64,000 bases of DNA from Plantactinospora endophytica (GTDB taxonomy: Bacteria; Actinomycetota; Actinomycetes; Mycobacteriales; Micromonosporaceae): NCBI RefSeq assembly GCF_016862915.1, contig NZ_BONW01000022.1, forward strand, positions 62,001 through 126,000. Reading direction: 5' to 3'. The notes under the pieces are model-generated. The model was not told the DNA's origin. It did no database searches and worked only from the letters and a program-made list of their open reading frames with translations. Each line of letters starts with the position of its first letter. Within the stretch, counting starts at the first letter, position 1. Both the position numbers and the translations under genes were made by a program. Of this stretch, positions 25,858 through 33,809 are shown in pieces.

Positions 25858-27330
25858 TCAGTGGCGGGCCGGTTGGCGGAGCACCGTGCAGGCGACCGCG
25901 AAGGCGGCCACGAGTAGCCCGGCGGCCACCACCAAGGCGAGCCGGAACCCACCGGTCAGCGCCGCCGGCTGGCTCGCGCCGCCCGCCAGCAGTTCTCCGG
26001 TACGCCCGGCGGCGAGGGTGGCCAGCACCGCGATGCCGATCGCCATTCCGAGTTGCTGGGTGGTGTTGAACAGCCCGGAGGCGAGCCCGGCGTCGTCGGC
26101 CCTCGCCCCGGACATGCCCAGACCGGTCAGCGCCGGCAGGGCCAGCCCGAAACCGGCGGTCAGCAGCAGCACCGGCAGCAGGTCGGTGACGTAGTCGGCG
26201 TGCACCGGCAGCCGGGCGAGCAGCCCGAACAGCGCGGCGAGGAGTACCAGTCCGGCCAGCAGGACGTTCCGCTCGCCGTACCGGGCGTTGAGCCGGGCGG
26301 AGATGCCGAGCGACACGGCGCCGATGGTCACCGCCGCCGGCAGCATCGCCAGGCCGGTCTCGGCGGCGCCGTAGCCGCGTACCTGCTGGAGGTAGAGGGC
26401 GACCAGGATCTGGAACGCGAAGCAGGCCGCGACCATCAGCAACTGCACCAGGTTGGCTCCGGCGACGTTTCGGGAGCGGAGAATCCGCAACGGCATCAGC
26501 GGGGTGGCCGCGGTGGCCTGCCGGGCGACGAAGCCGGCCAGCAGCAGTACGGCGAGTCCGCCGAAGCCCAGGGTGGCCGGCGAGGTCCAGCCGCGCGACT
26601 CGACGCTGACCACGGTGTGCAGGCCCAGCCCGAGCCCTGCGGTGACCAGCAGTGCACCGAGGACGTCGGCTCCGGCCGCCCGGCCGAGTCCCCGATCCAC
26701 CGGCAGTACGGACCGGGCGACTGCCAGCGCCACCAGCCCGATCGGCAGGTTGATGAAGAAGATCCAGTGCCAGCTCAACGCGTCGGTGAGTACGCCGCCG
26801 AGCACCTGGCCGAGCGAGGCCCCGGCGGCTCCGGTGAAGCTGAACACCGCGATAGCCCTGGCCCGCTCTCTCGGCTCGACGAAGAGGGTGACCAGGATGC
26901 CCAGCGCGACCGCGGTCGCCGCCGCGCTGCCGACGCCCTGGAGGAAGCGGGCGGCGATCAGCACGGCCGGGGAGCCGGCCACCCCGGCCAGCACCGAGGC
27001 GCCGGTGAACACCGCCGTGCCGGCCAGGAACATCCGCCGACGGCCGAACAGGTCGCCGAGCCGGCCGGCGAGCAGCAGCAGGCTGCCGAAGGCGAGCAGG
27101 TAGGCGTTGACCACCCAGCTCAGGCCGGCGGCGGAGAAGCCCAGGTCGCGTTGGATGGCCGGCATCGCCACGGTCACGATGCTGCCGTCGAGGATGGTCA
27201 TCAGCGTCCCCGAGGCGATCACTCCGAGGGCGACCCACCGCCGTCGGTTCGCCGGCCCGCCGCCGGCCGGCGGCTCGGCCGCCTCTGATGCGGCAGCGGC
27301 AGGGATGGTGGAAGTGGAAGTTTCGGACAC
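25858..27330 (-). CDS. DHA2-family (EmrB/QacA-like) MFS drug exporter
   Basis: A 490-residue membrane protein with about 14 membrane segments. Motif D1-like LDGSIVTVAMPAIQRDLGFS, motif A GRLGDLFGRRRMF and motif C GAAGASLGQVLGG place it in the proton-driven DHA2 exporter group. The GTG at 27330 is supported by AGGAGG five bases upstream. An inverted repeat lies at its promoter. The MarR-type repressor gene ends 98 bases upstream on the same strand, the common arrangement of an efflux pump with its regulator. Substrates are probably hydrophobic or cationic toxic compounds; not determinable from sequence. Confidence 0.93.
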   Translation of the reverse strand: MSETSTSTIPAAAASEAAEPPAGGGPANRRRWVALGVIASGTLMTILDGSIVTVAMPAIQRDLGFSAAGLSWVVNAYLLAFGSLLLLAGRLGDLFGRRRMFLAGTAVFTGASVLAGVAGSPAVLIAARFLQGVGSAAATAVALGILVTLFVEPRERARAIAVFSFTGAAGASLGQVLGGVLTDALSWHWIFFINLPIGLVALAVARSVLPVDRGLGRAAGADVLGALLVTAGLGLGLHTVVSVESRGWTSPATLGFGGLAVLLLAGFVARQATAATPLMPLRILRSRNVAGANLVQLLMVAACFAFQILVALYLQQVRGYGAAETGLAMLPAAVTIGAVSLGISARLNARYGERNVLLAGLVLLAALFGLLARLPVHADYVTDLLPVLLLTAGFGLALPALTGLGMSGARADDAGLASGLFNTTQQLGMAIGIAVLATLAAGRTGELLAGGASQPAALTGGFRLALVVAAGLLVAAFAVACTVLRQPARH

Positions 27331-27372
27331 GCCGTCCTCCTGTCAGGTAGCACCGACAGGAGTGACCGTAGC

Positions 27373-27396
27373 AGATAGTTTTGTTGCGGACTATCT
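27373..27396. promoter_or_regulatory. MarR-type operator candidate before the MFS gene
   Basis: AGATAGT (27373-27379) and ACTATCT (27390-27396) form a perfect seven-base inverted repeat with a ten-base AT-richer spacer. It lies 43 bases upstream of the exporter start. The MarR gene upstream has its own inverted repeat, also flanked by TATCT. This suits repression by the adjacent MarR protein (inference). Confidence 0.6.
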
Positions 27397-27428
27397 GTCT
27401 GTGAACTAGCTTTCGCGCCGCCCGCTGG

Positions 27429-27917
27429 TCAGCTCTCCCGCTGACGCGCCCGGCGTACCGGTCCCGGTGTCTCGACCGGCTCGGCCAGGTGGCCGGTGAC
27501 CAGGCTCGCCATCACCCGGAGGAAGACCTCCCGGTCCCGCTCGCCGAGCGCCGCCAGCACCTCCGCGTGTACCCGGTCCACGATTTCCTGGCTCTGCGCC
27601 GCCACCCGGGCCCCCTCGGGGCTGACCGCGATGATCCTGGCCCGCCGGTCCGTGCTCGACGGCCGCCGCTGCGCGAGACCGGCCGCCTCCAGGGCGTCGA
27701 CCGTGACCACCATCGTCGTCTTGTCCATGTCGCCGATCTCGGCGAGCTGGGCCTGGGTCCGCTCCTCCTCCAGGGCATGCACCAGCACGCAGTGCATCCG
27801 GGCGGTCAGACCGATCTCGGCCAGCGCCGCCGCCATCCTGGTACGCAGCACGTGGCTGGTGCGGTCCAGCAGGAACGAGACGTCCGGGACGGTACGGGTC
27901 GGCGCCATGGCGGTCAT
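27429..27917 (-). CDS. MarR-family transcriptional regulator
   Basis: A 162-residue winged-helix dimer protein. The DNA-binding part (about 55-105) has QLAEIGDMDKTTMVVTVDAL and the wing AQRRPSSTDRRARIIAVSPEG with the conserved DxRxxxI/V pattern. Helices at both ends form the dimer interface. Alternative starts are ATG 27917 and ATG 27908. It is on the same strand as the MFS exporter 98 bases downstream and most likely represses it until a drug-like ligand binds. The N-terminal FLLDRTSHVLRTRMAAALAE is typical for the family. Confidence 0.92.
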   Translation of the reverse strand: MTAMAPTRTVPDVSFLLDRTSHVLRTRMAAALAEIGLTARMHCVLVHALEEERTQAQLAEIGDMDKTTMVVTVDALEAAGLAQRRPSSTDRRARIIAVSPEGARVAAQSQEIVDRVHAEVLAALGERDREVFLRVMASLVTGHLAEPVETPGPVRRARQRES

Positions 27918-27932
27918 GCCGACCAGTCTACC

Positions 27933-27952
27933 AATCCGATCCGTAACGGATT
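27933..27952. promoter_or_regulatory. Inverted repeat at the MarR promoter
   Basis: AATCCG (27933-27938) and CGGATT (27947-27952) are inverted around ATCCGTAA. The right arm continues into ATCTAC, similar to the edge of the site before the exporter. The site is 16 bases upstream of the MarR start and is probably an autoregulatory operator. Confidence 0.5.
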
Positions 27953-27984
27953 ATCTACAACCAGTCGAAATCAGTGGCAATCGC

Positions 27985-28920
27985 TCAGCCCTTCACCGCG
28001 CCGATGATCACGCCCTTCACGAAGTGCCGCTGCACGAACGGATAGACCAGGACGATCGGCGAGACCGTGACCACCACCACGGCCATCTTGATCGCCAGCG
28101 TCGGCGGCATCGAGACGCCGAGCGTGCCGGCGTTGTTCGGCGACTGGCCGGCCAGGATGAAGCTCTGCAACACCCGCTGGATCGGGAACTTCGAGTTGTC
28201 GTCGATGTAGAGCAGGGCGTTGAACCAGACGTTCCAGTAGCCGACCGCGTAGAAGAGCCCCACCACCGCGATCACCGCCCGGGACAGCGGCAGCACGATC
28301 CGGGCCAGGATCCGGAACTCGCCGGCACCGTCGATCCGGGCACTGTCCAGCAGCTCCGCCGGGATGTTCTGAAAGAACGCCCGGACCACCACCAGGTTGA
28401 AGACGCTGATCGCGGTGGGCAGGACCAGCGCCCAGATCTCGTTCTTCAGGCCGAGCCCGGTGACCACCAGATAGCTCGGCACCATGCCGGGATAGATCAG
28501 GAACGTCAGCAGGAAGTAGAACAGCAGCCCCCGGTGCGCCACCGAGCCTGGCCGGGACAGCCCGTACGCGGCCAGCACGGTCAGCACCAGGCTCACCGCC
28601 GTACCCGCCACGGTGATCAGGGTGCTGATCCAGAGCGCCTGGGTGACCAGCCCACCCGCGAAGATCGCCCGGTACGCCGAGAAGTCGATCTCCCTCGGCA
28701 CGAGTACCAGGCCGCCGGCCTCGTTGATGGTCTGCCGGGACGCCAGGCTGGTCACCAGTACCACCCAGAGCGGGACCAGCACCGCCAACACCACGCCGGT
28801 GAGTACGCCGCCCCGGAAGACCTGGCCGGCAGTGCTCGGCGGCTCCTCCCAGGCCGGGCGGCGGTTGCGCCCCCGACGCCGGTGCGGCGGAGCCGTTCGC
28901 AGCGGATCTGTCACAGTCAT
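27985..28920 (-). CDS. Carbohydrate ABC transporter permease (LplC/MalG type)
   Basis: A 311-residue permease with six membrane segments and the EAA loop PAELLDSARIDGAGEFRILARIVLPLSR. The C-terminal QRHFVKGVIIGAVKG matches LplC- and YtcP-type subunits, which work with large binding proteins. Its ATG overlaps the stop of the LplB-like gene by four bases. It is the last gene of the importer operon. No ATPase gene is present, which is normal for this group since a shared MsiK-type ATPase encoded elsewhere drives many actinomycete sugar importers (family knowledge). Substrate presumably an oligosaccharide. Confidence 0.93.
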   Translation of the reverse strand: MTVTDPLRTAPPHRRRGRNRRPAWEEPPSTAGQVFRGGVLTGVVLAVLVPLWVVLVTSLASRQTINEAGGLVLVPREIDFSAYRAIFAGGLVTQALWISTLITVAGTAVSLVLTVLAAYGLSRPGSVAHRGLLFYFLLTFLIYPGMVPSYLVVTGLGLKNEIWALVLPTAISVFNLVVVRAFFQNIPAELLDSARIDGAGEFRILARIVLPLSRAVIAVVGLFYAVGYWNVWFNALLYIDDNSKFPIQRVLQSFILAGQSPNNAGTLGVSMPPTLAIKMAVVVVTVSPIVLVYPFVQRHFVKGVIIGAVKG

Positions 28921-30056
28921 GATCGTGAGTACACTCCCCGCTCGCCGAGGGCGTGGGCGAACCGGTTCGCGGCCAGGATCAGCACCAGCCCGACCACCGC
29001 CTTGAACAGCCCGGCCGCCGCGCCGTAGCCGTAGTTGCCGGTGGTGATGGAGTTGTAGTAGACGAAGGTGTCCAGCACCTCGGCGGCCTGCCGCCCCACC
29101 GCGTCGCGTTGCAGCATGAACTGCTCGAAGCCGACCGAGAGCGCGTCACCGAGCCGGAGGATCAGCAGCAGTACGATCACCGGCCGCAACCCGGGCAGCG
29201 TCACGTGCCAGAGCCGTTTCCACCGGCTCGCCCCGTCGACCGCCGACGCCTCGTAGAGGTGCGGGTCGATGGTGGAGAGCGCGGCCAGGAAGACGATGGT
29301 GCCCCAGCCGACGTCCTTCCAGACCGTCTCGGCGGTGACCAGCACGATGAAGGTGTCCGGGTTGGACATGATGTTCCACGGTTCGAGCCCGACGTCGCGC
29401 ATCTCCTGGGCGAGCAGCCCCGCCCCGCCGAACATCTGCACGAAGAACGTGACCACCAGTACCCAACTGAAGAAGTGCGGCAGGTAGACGACGGTCTGCA
29501 CGAAGCCGCGCAGCCTCGGCGAGAGGATGTTGTGCAGCATGATCGCCAGCACGATCGGCAGCGGGAAGTAGAAGACGAGCTGGAACGCGGTGATCGCCAG
29601 GGTGTTGCGAAGCGCGTCCCAGAACGCCGGGTCGCCGAAGAGCGTCTCGAAGTGGGTGGTCCCGATCCACGGGCTGTGCAGGAACGCGGCCAGCGGGGTG
29701 TCCCCGGCGTACGGGTTGTAGTCCTGAAAGGCGACCACGTTGCCGAGCGTCGGCAGGTAGTGGAAGACCAGCAGCAGCAGGCCGGCCGGGGCGACCATCA
29801 CCAGCAGCGGCCAGTCCCGGCGCAGCCGGGCCCGCAACGGCGCCCGGCCGGCCCGGCCGCGCCGCCGCCGGAACCGTCCGTGCCGGACCGGCGCGGAGTC
29901 GCGGTCGGTCCGGCCCACCCCGGCGGTCCCCCGGTCCGGCCCGCTGCCGGGGGCGGCCAGCCGGTCGGCACCGACCGTCGCCGACGGGTACCCGCCCGGC
30001 GGGCGGCTTCGGTCGTCGCCGGTGCCACCCGCCCGGGTCGTTTCGCGGGTACTCAT
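28917..30056 (-). CDS. Carbohydrate ABC transporter permease (LplB type)
   Basis: A 379-residue permease. After an unusually long Arg/Gly/Pro-rich N-terminal region (about 1-78, probably disordered and cytoplasmic) come six membrane segments. The region VVAFQDYNPYAG is an LplB-family signature and DPHLYEASAVDGASRWKRLW is the EAA loop. The start overlaps the binding-protein stop by four bases and the stop overlaps the next permease by four bases, so all three genes are tightly coupled. The N-terminal extension is longer than in typical LplB proteins (about 300 residues), so a later start cannot be excluded. Confidence 0.92.
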   Translation of the reverse strand: MSTRETTRAGGTGDDRSRPPGGYPSATVGADRLAAPGSGPDRGTAGVGRTDRDSAPVRHGRFRRRRGRAGRAPLRARLRRDWPLLVMVAPAGLLLLVFHYLPTLGNVVAFQDYNPYAGDTPLAAFLHSPWIGTTHFETLFGDPAFWDALRNTLAITAFQLVFYFPLPIVLAIMLHNILSPRLRGFVQTVVYLPHFFSWVLVVTFFVQMFGGAGLLAQEMRDVGLEPWNIMSNPDTFIVLVTAETVWKDVGWGTIVFLAALSTIDPHLYEASAVDGASRWKRLWHVTLPGLRPVIVLLLILRLGDALSVGFEQFMLQRDAVGRQAAEVLDTFVYYNSITTGNYGYGAAAGLFKAVVGLVLILAANRFAHALGERGVYSRS

Positions 30057-31732
30057 CGTCCGGCGTCGGCCAACGCCTTGGCGCGGAACTCGCGGGCCTC
30101 GTCGCCCCCGCCGTTACGCCACTCGCTGATGATCGTGTCGAGGTCGGAGATCGGTCGCCGTCCCCGGAGCAGGTCGGTGACCTTGTCGTCGGTCGGGACG
30201 AGGCTCGCCTTGTACCGGGCCGGCATCTCCAGCTTCAGTCCCGCCCAGGGATCCTTCTCCAGGAACTTCACCATCTCGTTGGAGTAGCCGAGCATGTCCC
30301 GGACGTAGGTCGGGGTCTGCGGATAGGGCTGCACCACCGGGCTGCGCCCGCTGATGAAGAAGTACTGGTTGACGATCTCCTTGAAGCCGAGATCGGTCTT
30401 CACCGGGCCGGTGGCGGTGCGGTTGTGGTGCTTGCCCTCCACCCCGTACTCGCGCAGGTCGAACTCCCTGGTGCCGAACGGCGCGGAGCACCAGTTGACC
30501 ACCCGCAGCAGTTCCTCGACCCGGGCCTTGCCCAGCCCCTTCTTGACGAAGGTGTACGAGATCGGGTTGTCGTCGCCCCAGACCAGCGGGTCGCCACCGG
30601 TGGCCGAGAAGATCGGTACGGGCTGGATGTTGAACCCGGGGGTGATCCGCTGCTGCTCGGCCTGCATCGTCTGCCAGGCGCCGGGACCGTCCTGGAAGAA
30701 CAGGATCTTCCCGCCCGCGATCAACTGTTTGGAGTCGGCGCCCTTGCTGGCGACCAGGTCCGGGTGGACCAGACCGGCCTGGTAGACCTTGGCCATGAAC
30801 TCGACGGACTGCTTGTATTCCGGGGTCTCGTACTTGAACTCCGGGGTGCCGTCCGGCTTCAGCCGCCAGCCGTCGTCGGTGCCCGGCACCTTGTGGAACA
30901 TCTGGACCATCGCGAAGATGTCGTTGAACGCCCAGACCCCCTTGGCGGGGTCGGTCACCTTCTTGCCGACCTCGAAGAGTTCGTCGATCGTCTTCGGGTA
31001 GGTCGCGCCGGCCGCGTCCAGCAGGTCCTTGCGGTAGAAGAGCGCCCACGGGAACGGACCGTCCTTCGGGCAGGGCACCGCCATCAGCCGCTCGTTCCAG
31101 AAGGCGTTCCGCCAGGCCCCGGCCGGGAAGGTGGCCAGCATCGGGTACGGGTCGATGCCGGCGCCCTTGAGGTGGTCGGTGAGGTCCTCGAAGAGCGCGG
31201 CGGTCGCGTCGGCGAACCGGGGCAGCTTGGAGACCTCCCACTCCGGTACGCAGAGCAGGTCCGGCACGTCGCGGGCGCCGAGCATCGCGTTGAGCTTGTC
31301 GGCGTACGTGTTGCCGTCCTGGACGCTGAAGTTGACCTCGACGCCCAGTTCCGCGTTGACGGCCGCCAGGTACTGGCTCTGGCCGAGTCCGGGCGGCGCC
31401 GGCCCCCAGGCCGGGGTCATCGCGCTGATCTGCTGGCCGCCGGCGCCGGGCTTCTCGGTGATGGCGTCGACCAGGCTGCTCGGGAACTCGGTGTAACCGT
31501 CCGGCACCGGGCGGGTGCCGACGATGCTCGGCTTGGGAATGCCCGGCGGCAGGTCCTTCTGGTTCGGCAGCAGGCCGGCGAGCCGGTCCAGGTTCTGCGC
31601 GTCGCTGGTGGAGGCCACCTCGCCGCCGCAGCCGGCGAGCAGGCCGCTGCCGACGGTGGCCGCGGCACCGAGGCCCACCAGGCTCAGGAAGTTCCTACGG
31701 TTGGTGGCGCTGCCCGGGCCGGTTGGTTCCAC
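30053..31732 (-). CDS. Extracellular sugar-binding lipoprotein (LplA type)
   Basis: A 559-residue binding protein for the Lpl-type importer. The GTG at 31732 is used because AAGGGAG lies six bases upstream; the longer frame would bury that site. Residues 11-35 (NRRNFLSLVG...LLAGC) combine a twin-arginine motif with a lipobox (Cys 35), so it is probably exported by Tat and lipidated. The mature part has the large family 1 solute-binding fold, with VEVNFSVQDGNTYADKLNAM and LFYRKDLLDAAGATYPKTID. Large size is typical for LplA, which binds oligosaccharides. The divergent ROK gene and its palindrome sit directly upstream. Confidence 0.92.
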   Translation of the reverse strand: MEPTGPGSATNRRNFLSLVGLGAAATVGSGLLAGCGGEVASTSDAQNLDRLAGLLPNQKDLPPGIPKPSIVGTRPVPDGYTEFPSSLVDAITEKPGAGGQQISAMTPAWGPAPPGLGQSQYLAAVNAELGVEVNFSVQDGNTYADKLNAMLGARDVPDLLCVPEWEVSKLPRFADATAALFEDLTDHLKGAGIDPYPMLATFPAGAWRNAFWNERLMAVPCPKDGPFPWALFYRKDLLDAAGATYPKTIDELFEVGKKVTDPAKGVWAFNDIFAMVQMFHKVPGTDDGWRLKPDGTPEFKYETPEYKQSVEFMAKVYQAGLVHPDLVASKGADSKQLIAGGKILFFQDGPGAWQTMQAEQQRITPGFNIQPVPIFSATGGDPLVWGDDNPISYTFVKKGLGKARVEELLRVVNWCSAPFGTREFDLREYGVEGKHHNRTATGPVKTDLGFKEIVNQYFFISGRSPVVQPYPQTPTYVRDMLGYSNEMVKFLEKDPWAGLKLEMPARYKASLVPTDDKVTDLLRGRRPISDLDTIISEWRNGGGDEAREFRAKALADAGR

Positions 31733-31828
31733 GGGGCGCTCCCTTCGATATCGCCGAACGGCCGGCGCCCGCACGGCACGCGGGAGACAAACCCGTTCGG
31801 TTGCTGGGTGGGTATGGGGTAGAGTTAG

Positions 31829-31844
31829 TTAGTCGGTTGACTAA
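31829..31844. promoter_or_regulatory. Palindromic operator between the importer operon and the ROK gene
   Basis: TTAGTC (31829-31834) and GACTAA (31839-31844) are perfectly inverted around GGTT. The flanks continue with further TTAG and CTAAACAAAG elements. It lies in the shared 135-base divergent spacer and is AT-rich in a GC-rich setting. ROK repressors bind such TTAGT/ACTAA or TTTGTT-type palindromes, so it is the likely operator for the ROK protein encoded next to it. Confidence 0.7.
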
Positions 31845-31867
31845 ACAAAGGTAATCGACGGTGATCG

Positions 31868-33418
31868 GTGCCACAAGACACCGGAAGCACGGCGCGGCGG
31901 GCGAGCGTGGCCCGGCGCGAGGCGGTGCGGCATGATGGCCGCATCGTCGGCAACGGCGCGACACCGGGCCCGGAGACCGACACGCGGGGAGCGGGGCTGA
32001 TCTTGTTCACGACGCAGACCGGGCCACAGCCGGCCGACCTCGCCGACGTACGGGCCACGAATCTCGCCGTCGTCCTGCGCTTCGTCCGGGCCAACGCGCC
32101 CTGCTCCCGGGCCGACATCGCCGCCTCCACGGGGCTGAACAAGGCGACCGTCTCCAGCCTGGTGGCCGAGTTGCTGGAGCGGCGCCTGGTCCGGGAGACC
32201 GGGCTGGCCGAGAACCGGATCGGCCGGCCGGCGACGATGCTGGTCGTCGACGGCGCCCCGTACGCGGCGATCGGCATCGAGGTGAGCATCGACGAGCTGA
32301 CCGTGGTCGCCGTCGACCTCGCCGGCACCGAGCTGCTCTCCTGGCGACGGGCCTTCGACGCCTCCGCCGCCTCCCCCGGCCGGGCGGTCAGCGCGATCGC
32401 GGCGCTCGCCGGCCGCGCGGTCAACCGGGTCGGCAACCAGCAGCGGCAGGTGCTCGGCCTCACCGTCGCGGTGCCGGGGCTGGTGGACGCGGGCGGAACC
32501 GTCCGGCTCGCCAGCACGCTCGGCTGGCGCGACCTCCCGCTCGGCGCCGACCTGCGGCGTGCCCTGCGTGATCCCGGCTACGACGTGGTGGTGGACAACG
32601 ACGCCAACCTGGCCGCCCTGGCCGAATACCGGCACGGCCCGTACGCCGGCACCGCCAACCTGGTGCACCTGACCGGCGGTGCCGGGCTCGGCGCGGGGGT
32701 GGTGGCCGACGGCCGGCTGCTGCGCGGCGGGCGCGGATTCGCCGGTGAACTGGGGCACGTACCGGTCGTATCGGACGGTCCCGTCTGCCCCTGCGGCCGG
32801 CGCGGCTGTCTGGAGGTGGTGGCCGGCATCCCGGCGCTGATCCGCCGGGCCCTGCCGGACGTGGCCGAGGACGGTCCGGTCACCGACTTCGCCCCGGAGG
32901 TCGACCGGATCCGGGCCCAGGCCCGCCGGGGCGACCGCCCCACTCTCGACGCGCTCGCCGAGATCGGCCGGCACCTGGGCCAGGGCGTGGCACTGCTGGC
33001 CAACCTGGTCAATCCCGAGGTGGTGCTGCTGGGCGGTTACTTCGCCACGCTGGCGCCCTGGCTGCTGCCCGCCGCCGAGACCGAACTGCTGGCCCGGACG
33101 CTGGCCCCGGAGGCCGGCGGTGCCCGGCTGCTCGCCTCGGCACTCGGCACCGGCGCGGCGGCGGCCGGCGGGGCGGCCCGGACCCTGGAGACCGTCGATG
33201 CGGGCCGGCTGCCGCTGCGCGACCCGGACCGCGCCGTCGCCCGCGATCCCGGCCCGTCCGCCCGGGTCTCCCGGAAGTCACCCACCCGGTCGAGCACCTC
33301 GCCCAGCGACCCGGAACCGGACCCGACCACCGACGCCACCGCCGCCGACCCGGACGCGACCGCCACTCCGACCACACCGCCCGCCGACGCGCCCCCGCTC
33401 CCGGCCGGACACCACTGA
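31868..33418 (+). CDS. ROK-family transcriptional repressor
   Basis: Up to 516 residues. A winged helix-turn-helix (about 65-112: NLAVVLRFVRANAPCSRADI, STGLNKATVSSLVAEL) precedes a ROK sugar-kinase-like domain (about 130-430). The domain carries ELGH (294-297) and the zinc motif CPCGRRGCLE (307-316) of ROK regulators. It should sense a mono- or oligosaccharide and control the divergent importer. The start is uncertain: GTG 31868 is the longest, while TTG 32003 has GGGGAG upstream and begins close to the helix-turn-helix. The last 80 or so residues are a Pro/Thr/Asp-rich tail not usual in the family. Confidence 0.9.
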   Translation: MPQDTGSTARRASVARREAVRHDGRIVGNGATPGPETDTRGAGLILFTTQTGPQPADLADVRATNLAVVLRFVRANAPCSRADIAASTGLNKATVSSLVAELLERRLVRETGLAENRIGRPATMLVVDGAPYAAIGIEVSIDELTVVAVDLAGTELLSWRRAFDASAASPGRAVSAIAALAGRAVNRVGNQQRQVLGLTVAVPGLVDAGGTVRLASTLGWRDLPLGADLRRALRDPGYDVVVDNDANLAALAEYRHGPYAGTANLVHLTGGAGLGAGVVADGRLLRGGRGFAGELGHVPVVSDGPVCPCGRRGCLEVVAGIPALIRRALPDVAEDGPVTDFAPEVDRIRAQARRGDRPTLDALAEIGRHLGQGVALLANLVNPEVVLLGGYFATLAPWLLPAAETELLARTLAPEAGGARLLASALGTGAAAAGGAARTLETVDAGRLPLRDPDRAVARDPGPSARVSRKSPTRSSTSPSDPEPDPTTDATAADPDATATPTTPPADAPPLPAGHH

Positions 33419-33659
33419 CCGACCAGACCGCACGGGCCGGGTAGGCACCGCAGGTCGAGCAGTCTCGCGCCGGCCGCCGGCCACTGACCAGCCGGGACTG
33501 TCGCCGCGACCAGGGCTGGCGGTACCGGTGGAGACCGACGTACGCCAATCCGTTCGGCGCAACCTCTTGACCCGTACGACGGCTGGTGGAAGCCTCGAAA
33601 TGCTCCCCCGTAACCTGCGGGAAACCGCTATCCACGGTGGAGCGTCTTTTCCCCGGCCG

Positions 33660-33740
33660 TCGAAGCGCTTCGAGCTTCCCGGGCTGTCGGCCGGGGCACC
33701 CGCTGCCGCTCCATCCCCCGCCGGATTCGAAGCGCTTCGA
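33660..33740. promoter_or_regulatory. Two identical 14-bp LacI-type operators before GH3
   Basis: TCGAAGCGCTTCGA, a perfect palindrome with central CG, occurs at 33660-33673 and 33727-33740, 67 bases apart. They lie 70-150 bases upstream of the GH3 start in the 391-base gap 33419-33809, which otherwise contains no gene. The spacing (about six helical turns) would allow looping. The LacI-family gene at the end of the same operon (36785) is the obvious binder, making this a feedback-controlled operon. Binding is inferred from form and position. Confidence 0.8.
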
Positions 33741-33809
33741 CTGTCGCCACCACCCCGGTCTCCACCGCCGCACGCAGCGCCAGTCGAAGATCATGGAAGG
33801 TGACCGACC

